A stretch of 5,828 nucleotides of DNA from Anaerolineae bacterium (lineage in GTDB: Bacteria; Chloroflexota; Anaerolineae; JAFGEY01), in the NCBI GenBank assembly GCA_016929205.1, contig JAFGJF010000065.1, positions 1 through 5,828 of the forward strand, read 5' to 3'. Positions 1 to 5,426 of the stretch are shown here, piece by piece. Within the stretch, counting starts at the first letter, position 1. Every line of letters begins with the position of its first letter. Made by a program: the position numbers and the translations under genes. The notes under the pieces were generated by a model, which was not told the origin of the DNA, ran no database searches, and saw nothing but the letters and a program-made list of their open reading frames with translations.

Positions 1-357
1 ATGGACGGGGATACGGCGCTCACGTATTGTCGTTCACGGATGTTGACGAGTGATTTCGATCGCTCGCGTCGCCAGCAGCAGGTGCTCAAGGCGTTGTGGC
101 AGCAGGCATTCACACTGCGCAATCTAAAACGTGCCCCTGCTTTGTGGCGGGCTTTGGATGGCGCATTCGAGACCGACATCACGATGGTCGATGCGATCTG
201 GCTGGCTTCGGTGTTCCAGGGTGTCGATCCGGGCGATGTTCAAAGCAAGAGTCTGGGGTTCGACACGGCCCGGCCATGGACGACGTCTCAGGGGGCCCAA
301 GTGCTTTTGCCGCAGACGGAGGCAATCCAGCAGGTCATCGTCGACTTGGTCGACTGA
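1..357 (+). CDS. LytR-CpsA-Psr (LCP) family protein, C-terminal part (5' end outside window)
   Basis: The 118 visible codons match the C-terminal half of an LCP domain. LCP enzymes are membrane-anchored and act outside the cell, transferring glycopolymers from polyprenyl-phosphate carriers to peptidoglycan. The family signature is clear: a MDG-x-TAL-x-Y-x-RSR block (residues 1-13), then SDFDRSRRQQQVL (residues 17-29), where the conserved Arg and Asp residues contact the lipid phosphate. The usual small residue before RSR is Cys here (YCRSR). The ATG at base 1 is almost certainly internal, because full LCP proteins run to about 300 residues or more and need an N-terminal membrane helix and catalytic half that lie upstream. 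The frame ends in TGA at 355-357, with no obvious terminator directly after. Family assignment is firm; the substrate cannot be told. Confidence 0.88.
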   Translation: MDGDTALTYCRSRMLTSDFDRSRRQQQVLKALWQQAFTLRNLKRAPALWRALDGAFETDITMVDAIWLASVFQGVDPGDVQSKSLGFDTARPWTTSQGAQVLLPQTEAIQQVIVDLVD

Positions 358-436
358 TGCCCCCGGTGGTTCAGGCTTTGGCCAGACAGCATCGGGTCGC
401 TATCCGGAGCAACTATGCTGGGCTCGGGCGTTTTGG

Positions 437-495
437 GAGTTGAGGCTTCAGCCGGTCCACATCTAGTGGTCAAAAACCGGCTAAAGCCTCAACTC
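437..495. repeat. Snap-back inverted repeat with 20-base arms, REP- or MITE-like
   Basis: The left arm (437-456, GAGTTGAGGCTTCAGCCGGT) pairs with the right arm (476-495, ACCGGCTAAAGCCTCAACTC) over 20 positions with a single C/A mismatch. The 19-base loop contains a smaller inverted repeat, CCAC (457-460) and GTGG (466-469). Each arm also holds its own short palindrome of the GGCT-NN-AGCC type, a form common in bacterial dispersed palindromic repeats. Neither strand has a T-run after the stem, so it is not a standard intrinsic terminator. It lies between the LCP gene and the response-regulator gene. I infer a dispersed repeat unit or miniature element; no second copy is seen in this window. 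Confidence 0.7.
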
Positions 496-547
496 TACCA
501 CTACACATAGATTTGCCAGAGTCCGGAACGATATATGGGAGGCAAGT

Positions 548-943
548 ATGGGCAAAGGACGGATACTAATCATTGAAGACGACGAGGAAATGGTCGCATT
601 GGGCCGGTTGATTCTGGAAAAAGAGGGATACCAGGTTCTGTCGGCTTATGATGGCCCAACCGGGCTGGACATGCTGGCGACAAATCCCGTGGACCTGGTT
701 CTGCTCGATATTATGATGAATCCAATGGATGGCTGGGAGGTGTTGGAACGCATCAAGGCGAGCGAGCAGTTGAGCCACATTCCGGTGATTATGCTGACTG
801 CTCGCCATTATCTCGAAGATCCACCGGGGACGGATGCGCATGCCCACCAGTTTGCCAGTTATGTCGTCAAGCCATTCGTGTTGAGCAACCTGCTGGGCGA
901 AATCCGCCAGGTGCTGGTCGATTCACCACAAGGGTCCCACTGA
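548..943 (+). CDS. Single-domain response regulator (CheY-like receiver)
   Basis: This is a 131-residue receiver domain with no output domain. All phosphotransfer residues are visible: the acidic pair D11/D12 after the first strand (ILIIEDDEE), the phospho-acceptor D54 (VLLDIMM), the switch Thr T84 (IMLTAR) and the invariant Lys K108 (YVVKPF). The start is well supported by GGGAGG at 537-542, five bases before the ATG. It would be phosphorylated by a histidine kinase, which is not in the window, and would pass the signal on by protein contact in the cytoplasm. The next gene downstream, a AAA+ ATPase in the same direction 110 bases away, is a possible partner; this is inference from adjacency. 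The segment after MLTAR (residues 87-101) is His-rich (HYLEDPPGTDAHAHQ), which is unusual for a receiver. Confidence 0.93.
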   Translation: MGKGRILIIEDDEEMVALGRLILEKEGYQVLSAYDGPTGLDMLATNPVDLVLLDIMMNPMDGWEVLERIKASEQLSHIPVIMLTARHYLEDPPGTDAHAHQFASYVVKPFVLSNLLGEIRQVLVDSPQGSH

Positions 944-964
944 TCCGGGCGAAATTTCCTAAAC

Positions 965-992
965 TTTTGAATGCCCCTCATGGGGTGCAAAA
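965..992 (+). other. Imperfect dyad between response regulator and AAA+ genes
   Basis: TTTTG (965-969) pairs with CAAAA (988-992). CCCC (974-977) pairs with GGGG (982-985) around a TCAT loop, with a short asymmetric internal loop between the two stems. The 3' side is A-rich rather than T-rich, so it does not fit an intrinsic terminator on the plus strand. It could be a weak RNA hairpin or a protein-binding dyad upstream of the AAA+ gene. The symmetry is visible; the role is unknown. Confidence 0.3.
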
Positions 993-1053
993 AATCGTTT
1001 AGCTTTATATGTCGGGATCAGTCGCTCTCGATGGCAGGAGAAAAAGAGCCTTT

Positions 1054-2355
1054 ATGGAACGTCAGGTAACCAAACAACAACTCTTGCGGCCGGTTTTCAA
1101 ATTACCCACCATTCGCTCGATAGACGACACGGGACTCTCGCTGAGCTTTCTTTCCGATCTCGTGCTCAAGATGCTGTACTATGGAGGTGGCGGTATTTCG
1201 GGCTTTGACATTGCGACCGAAGCCAAACTGCCCTTTGCCGGCGTGCTCGACCAGGCGATCGAGTTTCTCAAACGGGAGCAGTTTTGCGAGGTCAAGGGCA
1301 CGGGCGGGTTTGGCGAGTCGGGCTACCAGTATGCGATCACTGAAAAAGGCAGTGACAAAGCTCGCGAACTGCTAGAGCGCAACATGTACGTTGGTCCGGC
1401 TCCGGTGACGTTGGACCAGTACAGGGGAGCGATGGATCTGCAGACGCTGGAGCAAATGACCGTCCACAGCCGGGATCTGAGACAGGCGCTGGCGCATTTG
1501 GTTCTGGACAAGCGGACGTTCGACCAGATTGGGCCGGCCGCCAATTCGGGCCGCTCGATTTTCCTGTTTGGCCCGCCGGGCAACGGCAAAACGTCGGTCG
1601 CCGAGGCGATCGGGTCTATGGTCATGAAGGGATCGATCTTTATTCCCTACGCGATTGAAGTCGAGGGCCAGATCATCCAGGTTTTCGATCCCGTAAACCA
1701 CAGGCGTGTCGAGGAGACGGACCCCGGCGTGACGCGCACGCTCGACCGGCGTTGGGTCAATATCCACCGTCCTATGGTTGAGGTCGGCGGTGAATTGACG
1801 CTGGAGGCGCTGGATCTGATTTATAACAGCACGTCCAAACTATACCAGGCACCGTTTCAGGTCAAGGCCAACGGCGGTATGTTTCTGATCGATGACTTTG
1901 GCCGGCAGATGGTGCGCCCGCGCGATCTGCTCAACCGCTGGATCGTGCCTCTCGAAAAAAAGGTCGACTATTTGACGTTACAGACGGGCAGCAAGATCGA
2001 GGTGCCCTTTGACGTGTTGATCGTCTTTTCGACTAACCTGGAGCCCAGAGATCTGGTTGACGAGGCATTTTTGCGGCGCATTCGCCACAAGATTCACATT
2101 GGCGATCCCAGTTTTGAAGAATACCGCGAGATATTCAGACGGATGTGCCACTTGCGCAAGGTGCCTTACGACGAACAAGGGCTGGTTTATCTGCTCAAAG
2201 AGTATTACAACAAGAACCACCACGAACTGCGAGCCTGTCACCCTCGCGACATCCTGGACGAGATTCTCGACATTTCGCGTTACCTCGGCGTTCCGCCGGC
2301 GATGAACAAGGAATTGATCGACCTTGCTTGTGCTTCGTATTTTGTCGAGTTGTAG
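1054..2355 (+). CDS. AAA+ ATPase with N-terminal winged-helix-like domain
   Basis: This is a 433-residue protein from ATG 1054. An in-frame ATG at 1009 would add 15 residues but has no ribosome site; 1054 has AGGAG at 1036-1040, somewhat far upstream (13 bases). Residues about 30-115 read like a winged helix-turn-helix (LSDLVLKMLYYGGGGISGFDIA through YQYAITEKG). The AAA+ core follows: Walker A GPPGNGKTS at 173-181, Walker B FLIDD at 277-281, sensor 1 N328 in VFSTNL, arginine-finger candidates R341/R342 in EAFLRRIRHK, and a sensor 2 Arg at 398 in HPRDIL. All catalytic positions are intact, so it should hydrolyse ATP in the cytoplasm, probably as a ring. It resembles the MoxR/ATP-binding chaperone style of AAA+ proteins rather than sigma54 activators, since there is no GAFTGA motif. 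I know of no specific function for this family. The neighbouring receiver protein could regulate it, which is inference. Confidence 0.85.
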   Translation: MERQVTKQQLLRPVFKLPTIRSIDDTGLSLSFLSDLVLKMLYYGGGGISGFDIATEAKLPFAGVLDQAIEFLKREQFCEVKGTGGFGESGYQYAITEKGSDKARELLERNMYVGPAPVTLDQYRGAMDLQTLEQMTVHSRDLRQALAHLVLDKRTFDQIGPAANSGRSIFLFGPPGNGKTSVAEAIGSMVMKGSIFIPYAIEVEGQIIQVFDPVNHRRVEETDPGVTRTLDRRWVNIHRPMVEVGGELTLEALDLIYNSTSKLYQAPFQVKANGGMFLIDDFGRQMVRPRDLLNRWIVPLEKKVDYLTLQTGSKIEVPFDVLIVFSTNLEPRDLVDEAFLRRIRHKIHIGDPSFEEYREIFRRMCHLRKVPYDEQGLVYLLKEYYNKNHHELRACHPRDILDEILDISRYLGVPPAMNKELIDLACASYFVEL

Positions 2356-2367
2356 GATCTAACAATC

Positions 2368-2390
2368 AAGGAGCCGGGGGATGCAGAATG
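2368..2390 (+). promoter_or_regulatory. Strong ribosome-binding site feeding an ATG out of frame with the next gene
   Basis: AAGGAG at 2368-2373 sits seven bases before an ATG at 2381, an ideal start context. That ATG is not in frame with the phosphodiesterase that follows (2446); its frame runs on to 2650 inside that gene and encodes nothing recognisable. A second ATG at 2388 opens an 18-codon frame whose TAG (2442-2444) ends one base before the phosphodiesterase ATG. The phosphodiesterase ATG itself has no clear Shine-Dalgarno, so ribosomes may load here and reinitiate at 2446, or the site may be a relic of an earlier start. Confidence 0.4.
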
Positions 2391-2445
2391 ATATCACCCG
2401 GTCAAAACGCCAGGTTCTGGCATACATCAGATTGGATAGAATAGA

Positions 2446-3210
2446 ATGGCTTGGGATCAAAGACCGCTCAACATCGCCCACCGGGGAGCCAGTGGGCACG
2501 CACCACAGAATACCCTGGCTGCCTTTTTGTTGGCTGCTGAAATGGGCGCCGATGGGATCGAACTCGACGTGCACCTCGCTGCCGATGGTGAGGTCGTCGT
2601 CATTCACGACGCGACTGTCAATGCCACGACCGATGGGGCGGGCCATGTGAGCGGCATGACGGTTGCCGAACTCCAGGAACTGGATGCCGGCGGTTGGTTT
2701 GGCGACGCCTTTGTCGGGCAGCGCATTCCGACTTTGCAGCAGGTTTTTGACGCAGTCGGGCATCGTCTGCTGATCAACGTCGAGATCAAGGTCGAACCGG
2801 GCGCGCACCCGCTTGCCCAAGAGGCCGAAACCGTGCGCCTGATCGAGGACAACCATCTCGTAGAGCGGGTCATCATCTCTTCGTTCAGCCCCAAAAGCCT
2901 GCGCCGGGTGCACAAGCTCAACCCACATATCGCGCTAGGACTGCTCTATGCGCGGATCGAGACCCGTTTTTCCGCCTGGATCACGCGCCTGCTGCACGTT
3001 CCCTACCAGGCGCTGCATCCCTCGTTCAGAATGGTCGATGCCGCTTACGTGGAAAATGCGCACCGGCAGGGATACCGGGTCAACGTGTGGACGGTCAACG
3101 AGGTTGACGATATGCAGCGTATGCTGGATGCCGGTGTGGATGCGATCATTACCAACTATCCCGACGTACTGGGCAATCTGTTGGACGGACGCCAGGGACG
3201 CGGGCTGTGA
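2446..3210 (+). CDS. Glycerophosphodiester phosphodiesterase (GDPD family)
   Basis: This is a 254-residue GDPD TIM-barrel enzyme, the usual size for a cytosolic member, with no signal peptide. GDPDs hydrolyse glycerophosphodiesters such as glycerophosphocholine to sn-glycerol-3-phosphate and an alcohol. The active-site blocks are present: HRGAS with catalytic H12/R13, the metal ligands E39 and D41 in GIELDVH, the second His in VVIHD (H54), and the third acidic ligand E113 in NVEIK. Late-barrel motifs VNVWTVNE and AIITNYPD are also normal. The common PENT motif reads PQNT here (Q21), a non-metal-binding position. The start is forced to ATG 2446 or later, because TAG at 2437-2439 closes the frame just upstream. 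Its TGA overlaps the start of the following methyltransferase gene. It could supply glycerol phosphate from lipid turnover. Confidence 0.94.
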   Translation: MAWDQRPLNIAHRGASGHAPQNTLAAFLLAAEMGADGIELDVHLAADGEVVVIHDATVNATTDGAGHVSGMTVAELQELDAGGWFGDAFVGQRIPTLQQVFDAVGHRLLINVEIKVEPGAHPLAQEAETVRLIEDNHLVERVIISSFSPKSLRRVHKLNPHIALGLLYARIETRFSAWITRLLHVPYQALHPSFRMVDAAYVENAHRQGYRVNVWTVNEVDDMQRMLDAGVDAIITNYPDVLGNLLDGRQGRGL

Positions 3211-3875
3211 TTTGGTTTTCCCTGATCCGCCTTGCGTTCTGGATTCTGTACAATCCACTGGCCTGGACGTATGACTGGGTCAGTTCCATCGTCTCCCTGG
3301 GTCACTGGCGCGACTGGCAGCGCGCCGCATTGAGTGAACTGCGCGGCGAGCGCGTCCTGGACCTGGCCTTTGGAACCGGCAACATGCTGCTCGATCTACC
3401 GGCTGCCGGTTTTGACCCTGTCGGCCTCGATCTATCACCGGCGATGGTCCGGATCGCGAAAGGCAAGCTGGCCCGGGCCAATGGCTGCGTGCCCCTGATC
3501 CGCGGCCGCGCCCAGCAGCTTGCTTTTGCCGATGGTGTATTTGATACCGTGCTCTCGACCTTTCCGGCCCCGTTTATCCTGGAGCCTCACACGCTGAGCG
3601 AAGTGGTGCGCGTTTTGCGGCCCGGCGGCCGGCTGGTTGTTGTGGCCATGGGCCGGCTCACCGGTCGCGATCCCTGGTCGCGTTTCTTGGAGTGGCTGTA
3701 CCGGATCACCGGCCAGCGTTTTCCGCTGCCCGATATGACGCCGCTGCTTACCCCGTTGGGGCTGACTTTCGATTCGTTATGGAAGACGGTCCAAGATACC
3801 CAAGTCTTGCTTTTGGTCGCCCAAAAGCCGTTGGACGATGTTCTTGTTGAGGGTCTCGTCGGCGATCAGTCGTAA
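3207..3875 (+). CDS. Class I SAM-dependent methyltransferase (UbiE/Methyltransf_11-like)
   Basis: This is a 222-residue protein starting at GTG 3207. It shares the GTGA junction with the phosphodiesterase stop (3208-3210), and AGGGA at 3194-3198 lies upstream, so the two genes are probably translationally coupled. The Rossmann methyltransferase motifs are in order: motif I VLDLAFGTGN at 50-59 (the usual GCGTG reads AFGTG), the acidic ribose-binding residue D75 in GLDLSPAM, a motif with FADGVFDTVLS at 107-117, and EVVRVLRPGGRLVVV at 132-146. The first ~35 residues are rich in Trp, Phe and Leu and could lie on a membrane. The substrate is unknown; pairing with a lipid head-group phosphodiesterase makes a lipid or lipid-derived substrate plausible, which is inference. 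The 3' end overlaps the converging minus-strand gene by 10 bases. Confidence 0.88.
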   Translation: MIWFSLIRLAFWILYNPLAWTYDWVSSIVSLGHWRDWQRAALSELRGERVLDLAFGTGNMLLDLPAAGFDPVGLDLSPAMVRIAKGKLARANGCVPLIRGRAQQLAFADGVFDTVLSTFPAPFILEPHTLSEVVRVLRPGGRLVVVAMGRLTGRDPWSRFLEWLYRITGQRFPLPDMTPLLTPLGLTFDSLWKTVQDTQVLLLVAQKPLDDVLVEGLVGDQS

Positions 3876-5053
3876 CCTACTCTGCCACCTCTTGGCCCGC
3901 ACGATGTAGAAACGATGGTTCCCAACGCTACATCCTGTCTTAAAGAATGAACCACCACCGCTCCTTCGAGCATTGGCTCGACTACAGCTACCCATGGCGC
4001 GTCCCGGTAGGCCAGGGCGATGCCGACGAGCAGCCAAGGGGGCAGTTTGCTGCCCAAGATCACCCCTCGATCCAGCGGTACGTCCACGACGAGCAGCTCT
4101 TGAACGTCCAGGATGTCGACGAACGAATAAGGCAGGCTGAAATCGATGTGGGTGTACTGATCCTGCTGGCTCGTGGCAGCCATGATCATTTTGTTGTCCA
4201 TCACCGCCAGCGATCGACCCATCTTTACCTGTGGCGGTGAAACCCATCCCAGGCGCACATCAAACAGGGCCAATGGGGCGGGAAAAGCCAACAGCCCAAG
4301 GGCGACGCTGAGCCAGCCGGGCGCGCGGTCGTACAGCGCCAGCGGCACCCCGGACGGCAAATAGGCAATCACCTGGGGCAGGCTCTCGGGCGGCCAAAAG
4401 AGGGGGTCGCCACCAATGCGCAGCGTGCGTTTGAGGCGATCCAATTCGACGACGATCTCGGCCGGGGCGCTGTCCAGGTGTACCTGGCGCAGGGTGTCGG
4501 GCGCCAGGTCGAAAAGCCGTTTCAATCGATCGGCCAGAGACTGGAAGATGGGGCCGCGCGCGGCGTGGTCCGGGCGCAGGCCGGCTATGGTGCCGCGCAA
4601 CACGGGCTCGCGCTCGTCGATCCGTTCTGGCCCGTCAGGCACAGACCGCAGGTCGGCGATGATGGGCACCGAATGGCGGGCCATCAACGTTCGCCAATGG
4701 GCACGGCTGGCCTGATCTGGGGCGATCAGAATGGCGTGTGTGCAAAAGCCAAAAATGCGCTCCTGGGGAGGGCGAGGTCGCCCGCCGACGTCGACAAGCA
4801 GCGGCAGATGGGGGCGGGCCAGCGCTCGACAGATGCGGTCGACGAATTCGGGCGTCCACGACCCGGAGGCCAGCAAAAGGCGCACCCATTTTTCACCGGC
4901 AATGTGCCGCCAATCTGTTTCACCGTCCGCACAGGCAACCAGCACAGCGTGTTGGACCTGCTGGCGGCGCAGCGCCCGGTGCAGGTTTTCGGTCAGAATA
5001 GATCGTATTCCGCCGGGCGGTCCTCCAATCAAGACGACTGGAAAGCGTTTCAT
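3866..5053 (-). CDS. P-loop-like protein with two Csx3 (Crn3)-like modules
   Basis: This is a 395-residue protein. The start at ATG 5053 is chosen because AAAGGAA (complement of 5059-5065) lies five bases upstream; the 17-codon longer frame would run into the likely promoter. Residues 6-20 look like a P-loop strand and turn, but the Walker A reads GPPGGIRS (11-18), where GxxxxGK[ST] is expected, so Gly is replaced by Ile and Lys by Arg. LLVDVGG (85-91) resembles Walker B. Residues 298-381 resemble the CRISPR-associated ring nuclease Csx3: GVILGSKLPPWL, then WVAVVEPMLEGAVVVHS. A second, similar core precedes it (235-271: GVPLALYDRAPGWL, then LALFDVRLGWV). Compared from memory with archaeal Csx3, the Asp/Arg of YDPRLG survive only in the first module (D265, R267); the second has E359/M361, and the nearby catalytic His is missing in both. 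It may bind cyclic oligoadenylate without cleaving it, or do something else. No cas genes are in view. Confidence 0.72.
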   Translation of the reverse strand: MKRFPVVLIGGPPGGIRSILTENLHRALRRQQVQHAVLVACADGETDWRHIAGEKWVRLLLASGSWTPEFVDRICRALARPHLPLLVDVGGRPRPPQERIFGFCTHAILIAPDQASRAHWRTLMARHSVPIIADLRSVPDGPERIDEREPVLRGTIAGLRPDHAARGPIFQSLADRLKRLFDLAPDTLRQVHLDSAPAEIVVELDRLKRTLRIGGDPLFWPPESLPQVIAYLPSGVPLALYDRAPGWLSVALGLLAFPAPLALFDVRLGWVSPPQVKMGRSLAVMDNKMIMAATSQQDQYTHIDFSLPYSFVDILDVQELLVVDVPLDRGVILGSKLPPWLLVGIALAYRDAPWVAVVEPMLEGAVVVHSLRQDVALGTIVSTSCGPRGGRVGYD

Positions 5054-5085
5054 GGTCGTTCCTTTCTTTCTTGTCTGGCACACCG

Positions 5086-5114
5086 ATTGTACTTGATTCC
5101 ACAATCATAGGCAA
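5086..5114 (-). promoter_or_regulatory. Sigma70-type promoter for the Csx3-like gene
   Basis: Reading the minus strand, TTGCCT (5114-5109) is followed after 17 bases by TACAAT (5091-5086), close to the TTGACA and TATAAT consensus. Transcription would begin near 5079, giving a leader of about 26 bases that contains the AAAGGAA ribosome site of the ATG at 5053. It stands back to back with the aroH leader promoter. Confidence 0.55.
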
Positions 5115-5134
5115 GATCGCCAAGTAGGCTCGAT

Positions 5135-5171
5135 TTGACAAATTGTACAAAACGAGTATGATCCTTATAAT
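5135..5171 (+). promoter_or_regulatory. Strong sigma70-type promoter for the aroH leader
   Basis: A perfect -35 hexamer TTGACA (5135-5140) is followed after 16 bases by TATGAT (5157-5162). A second, overlapping pair is TTGTAC (5143-5148), then 17 bases, then a perfect TATAAT (5166-5171). Either would start RNA near 5169-5178, about 45 bases before the leader-peptide ATG. No alternative promoter of similar quality is seen between here and aroH. Confidence 0.72.
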
Positions 5172-5218
5172 ATTGTTTTTCCCACCGGTTAAAAGACTCG
5201 GTATTCATATTGGACACA

Positions 5219-5320
5219 ATGATGCAAGTCGTGCAACGAGAAAACGAATTCGCCTTTACCTACTATTATTTTACCGCGCCACAGGGGCGGTTGTTGCACG
5301 TTGGGAGAAGGCCGGAATAG
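5219..5320 (+). CDS. Phe/Tyr-rich leader peptide of the aroH attenuator
   Basis: This is a 33-codon ORF (ATG at 5219, with another in-frame ATG at 5222; TAG 5318-5320). Its centre reads [15 protein letters not shown] 5249, TTT 5255, TAC 5261, TAT 5264, TAT 5267, TTT 5270, so six of eight successive codons (5249-5272) are for Phe or Tyr and there is no Trp codon anywhere. The run resembles the Phe-rich control regions of the known enterobacterial pheA and pheST leader peptides. The ribosome site is weak (GGA at 5212-5214). The peptide itself is probably not functional; the ribosome's position on the control codons would decide whether aroH is transcribed. The ORF starts about 45 bases after the promoter, and the aromatic run ends exactly where the first downstream hairpin begins (5273). 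Confidence 0.8.
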   Translation: MMQVVQRENEFAFTYYYFTAPQGRLLHVGRRPE

Positions 5321-5372
5321 GCGACCGGTAGAACAAGTCCGAAGGACACCAAGACGTGGAGCAGACCGCTCC
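5273..5372 (+). promoter_or_regulatory. Attenuator: competing 1:2 hairpin and antiterminator
   Basis: Segment 1 (5273-5280, ACCGCGCC) pairs with 5285-5291 (GGGCGGT) as a 7-bp hairpin with one bulged G and an ACAG loop, placed directly after the last control codon. Segment 2 (5284-5302, GGGGCGGTTGTTGCACGTT) can instead pair with segment 3 (5353-5372): about 18 base pairs including three G-U, with one mismatch (G5296/G5359) and one bulge (G5364). Segment 3 contains almost the whole left arm and loop of the terminator, so the two structures exclude each other. A ribosome stalled on the Tyr-Tyr-Tyr-Phe codons would cover segment 1, release segment 2 and favour the antiterminator. A ribosome that reaches the stop codon lets 1:2 and the terminator form. 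The pairing was worked out by eye. Confidence 0.75.
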
Positions 5373-5383
5373 ACGTCTTTTTT
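5351..5383 (+). terminator. Intrinsic terminator upstream of aroH (attenuator terminator)
   Basis: AAGACGTGGAGC (5351-5362) and GCTCCACGTCTT (5368-5379) form a perfect 12-bp stem with a five-base loop (AGACC), running into a T-run at 5378-5383. This is a textbook rho-independent terminator. It lies after the leader ORF and 31 bases before the aroH ribosome site, in the sense direction, so it must be passed for aroH to be expressed from the upstream promoter. Confidence 0.92.
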
Positions 5384-5426
5384 GTTTGCCTGGGCGCTAG
5401 AGCTACACCATACGAGGAGGATGAGC

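Noticed and set aside
2415..2442. Promoter for the phosphodiesterase (TTCTGG-16-TAGAAT)
   Set aside because: The -35 match is poor and the predicted RNA start would fall at or after the ATG.
2388..2444. 18-codon ORF with two Trp codons as an amino-acid attenuation leader
   Set aside because: No terminator or competing hairpin follows, and the downstream gene is not an amino-acid biosynthesis gene.
2359..2928. 189-codon minus-strand ORF over the phosphodiesterase
   Set aside because: It lies opposite a clear GDPD and shows no motif of its own.
3903..3934. Inverted repeat GATGTAG/CTACATC as terminator for the methyltransferase
   Set aside because: The stem is seven bases with a long loop and no T-run, and it lies inside the coding sequence of the minus-strand gene; probably chance.
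5054..5104. 17-residue N-terminal extension of the Csx3-like protein (ATG at 5104)
   Set aside because: It has no ribosome site of its own, overlaps the likely -10 element (5091-5086), and the ATG at 5053 has AAAGGAA at good spacing.
4478..5110. 210-codon plus-strand ORF opposite the Csx3-like gene
   Set aside because: It is antisense to a gene with recognisable domains, has no recognisable motif, and is a typical high-GC shadow frame.
5284..5383. T-box or other aminoacyl-tRNA/ligand riboswitch upstream of aroH
   Set aside because: No AGGGTGGNACCGCG-type T-box antiterminator sequence is visible, and the leader ORF with its aromatic codon run explains the terminator better.
5301..5426. Longer aroH protein starting near 5301
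   Set aside because: The frame is open, but it would translate the attenuator terminator and lacks similarity to AroH N-termini. The strong AGGAGG site marks the true start near 5427.
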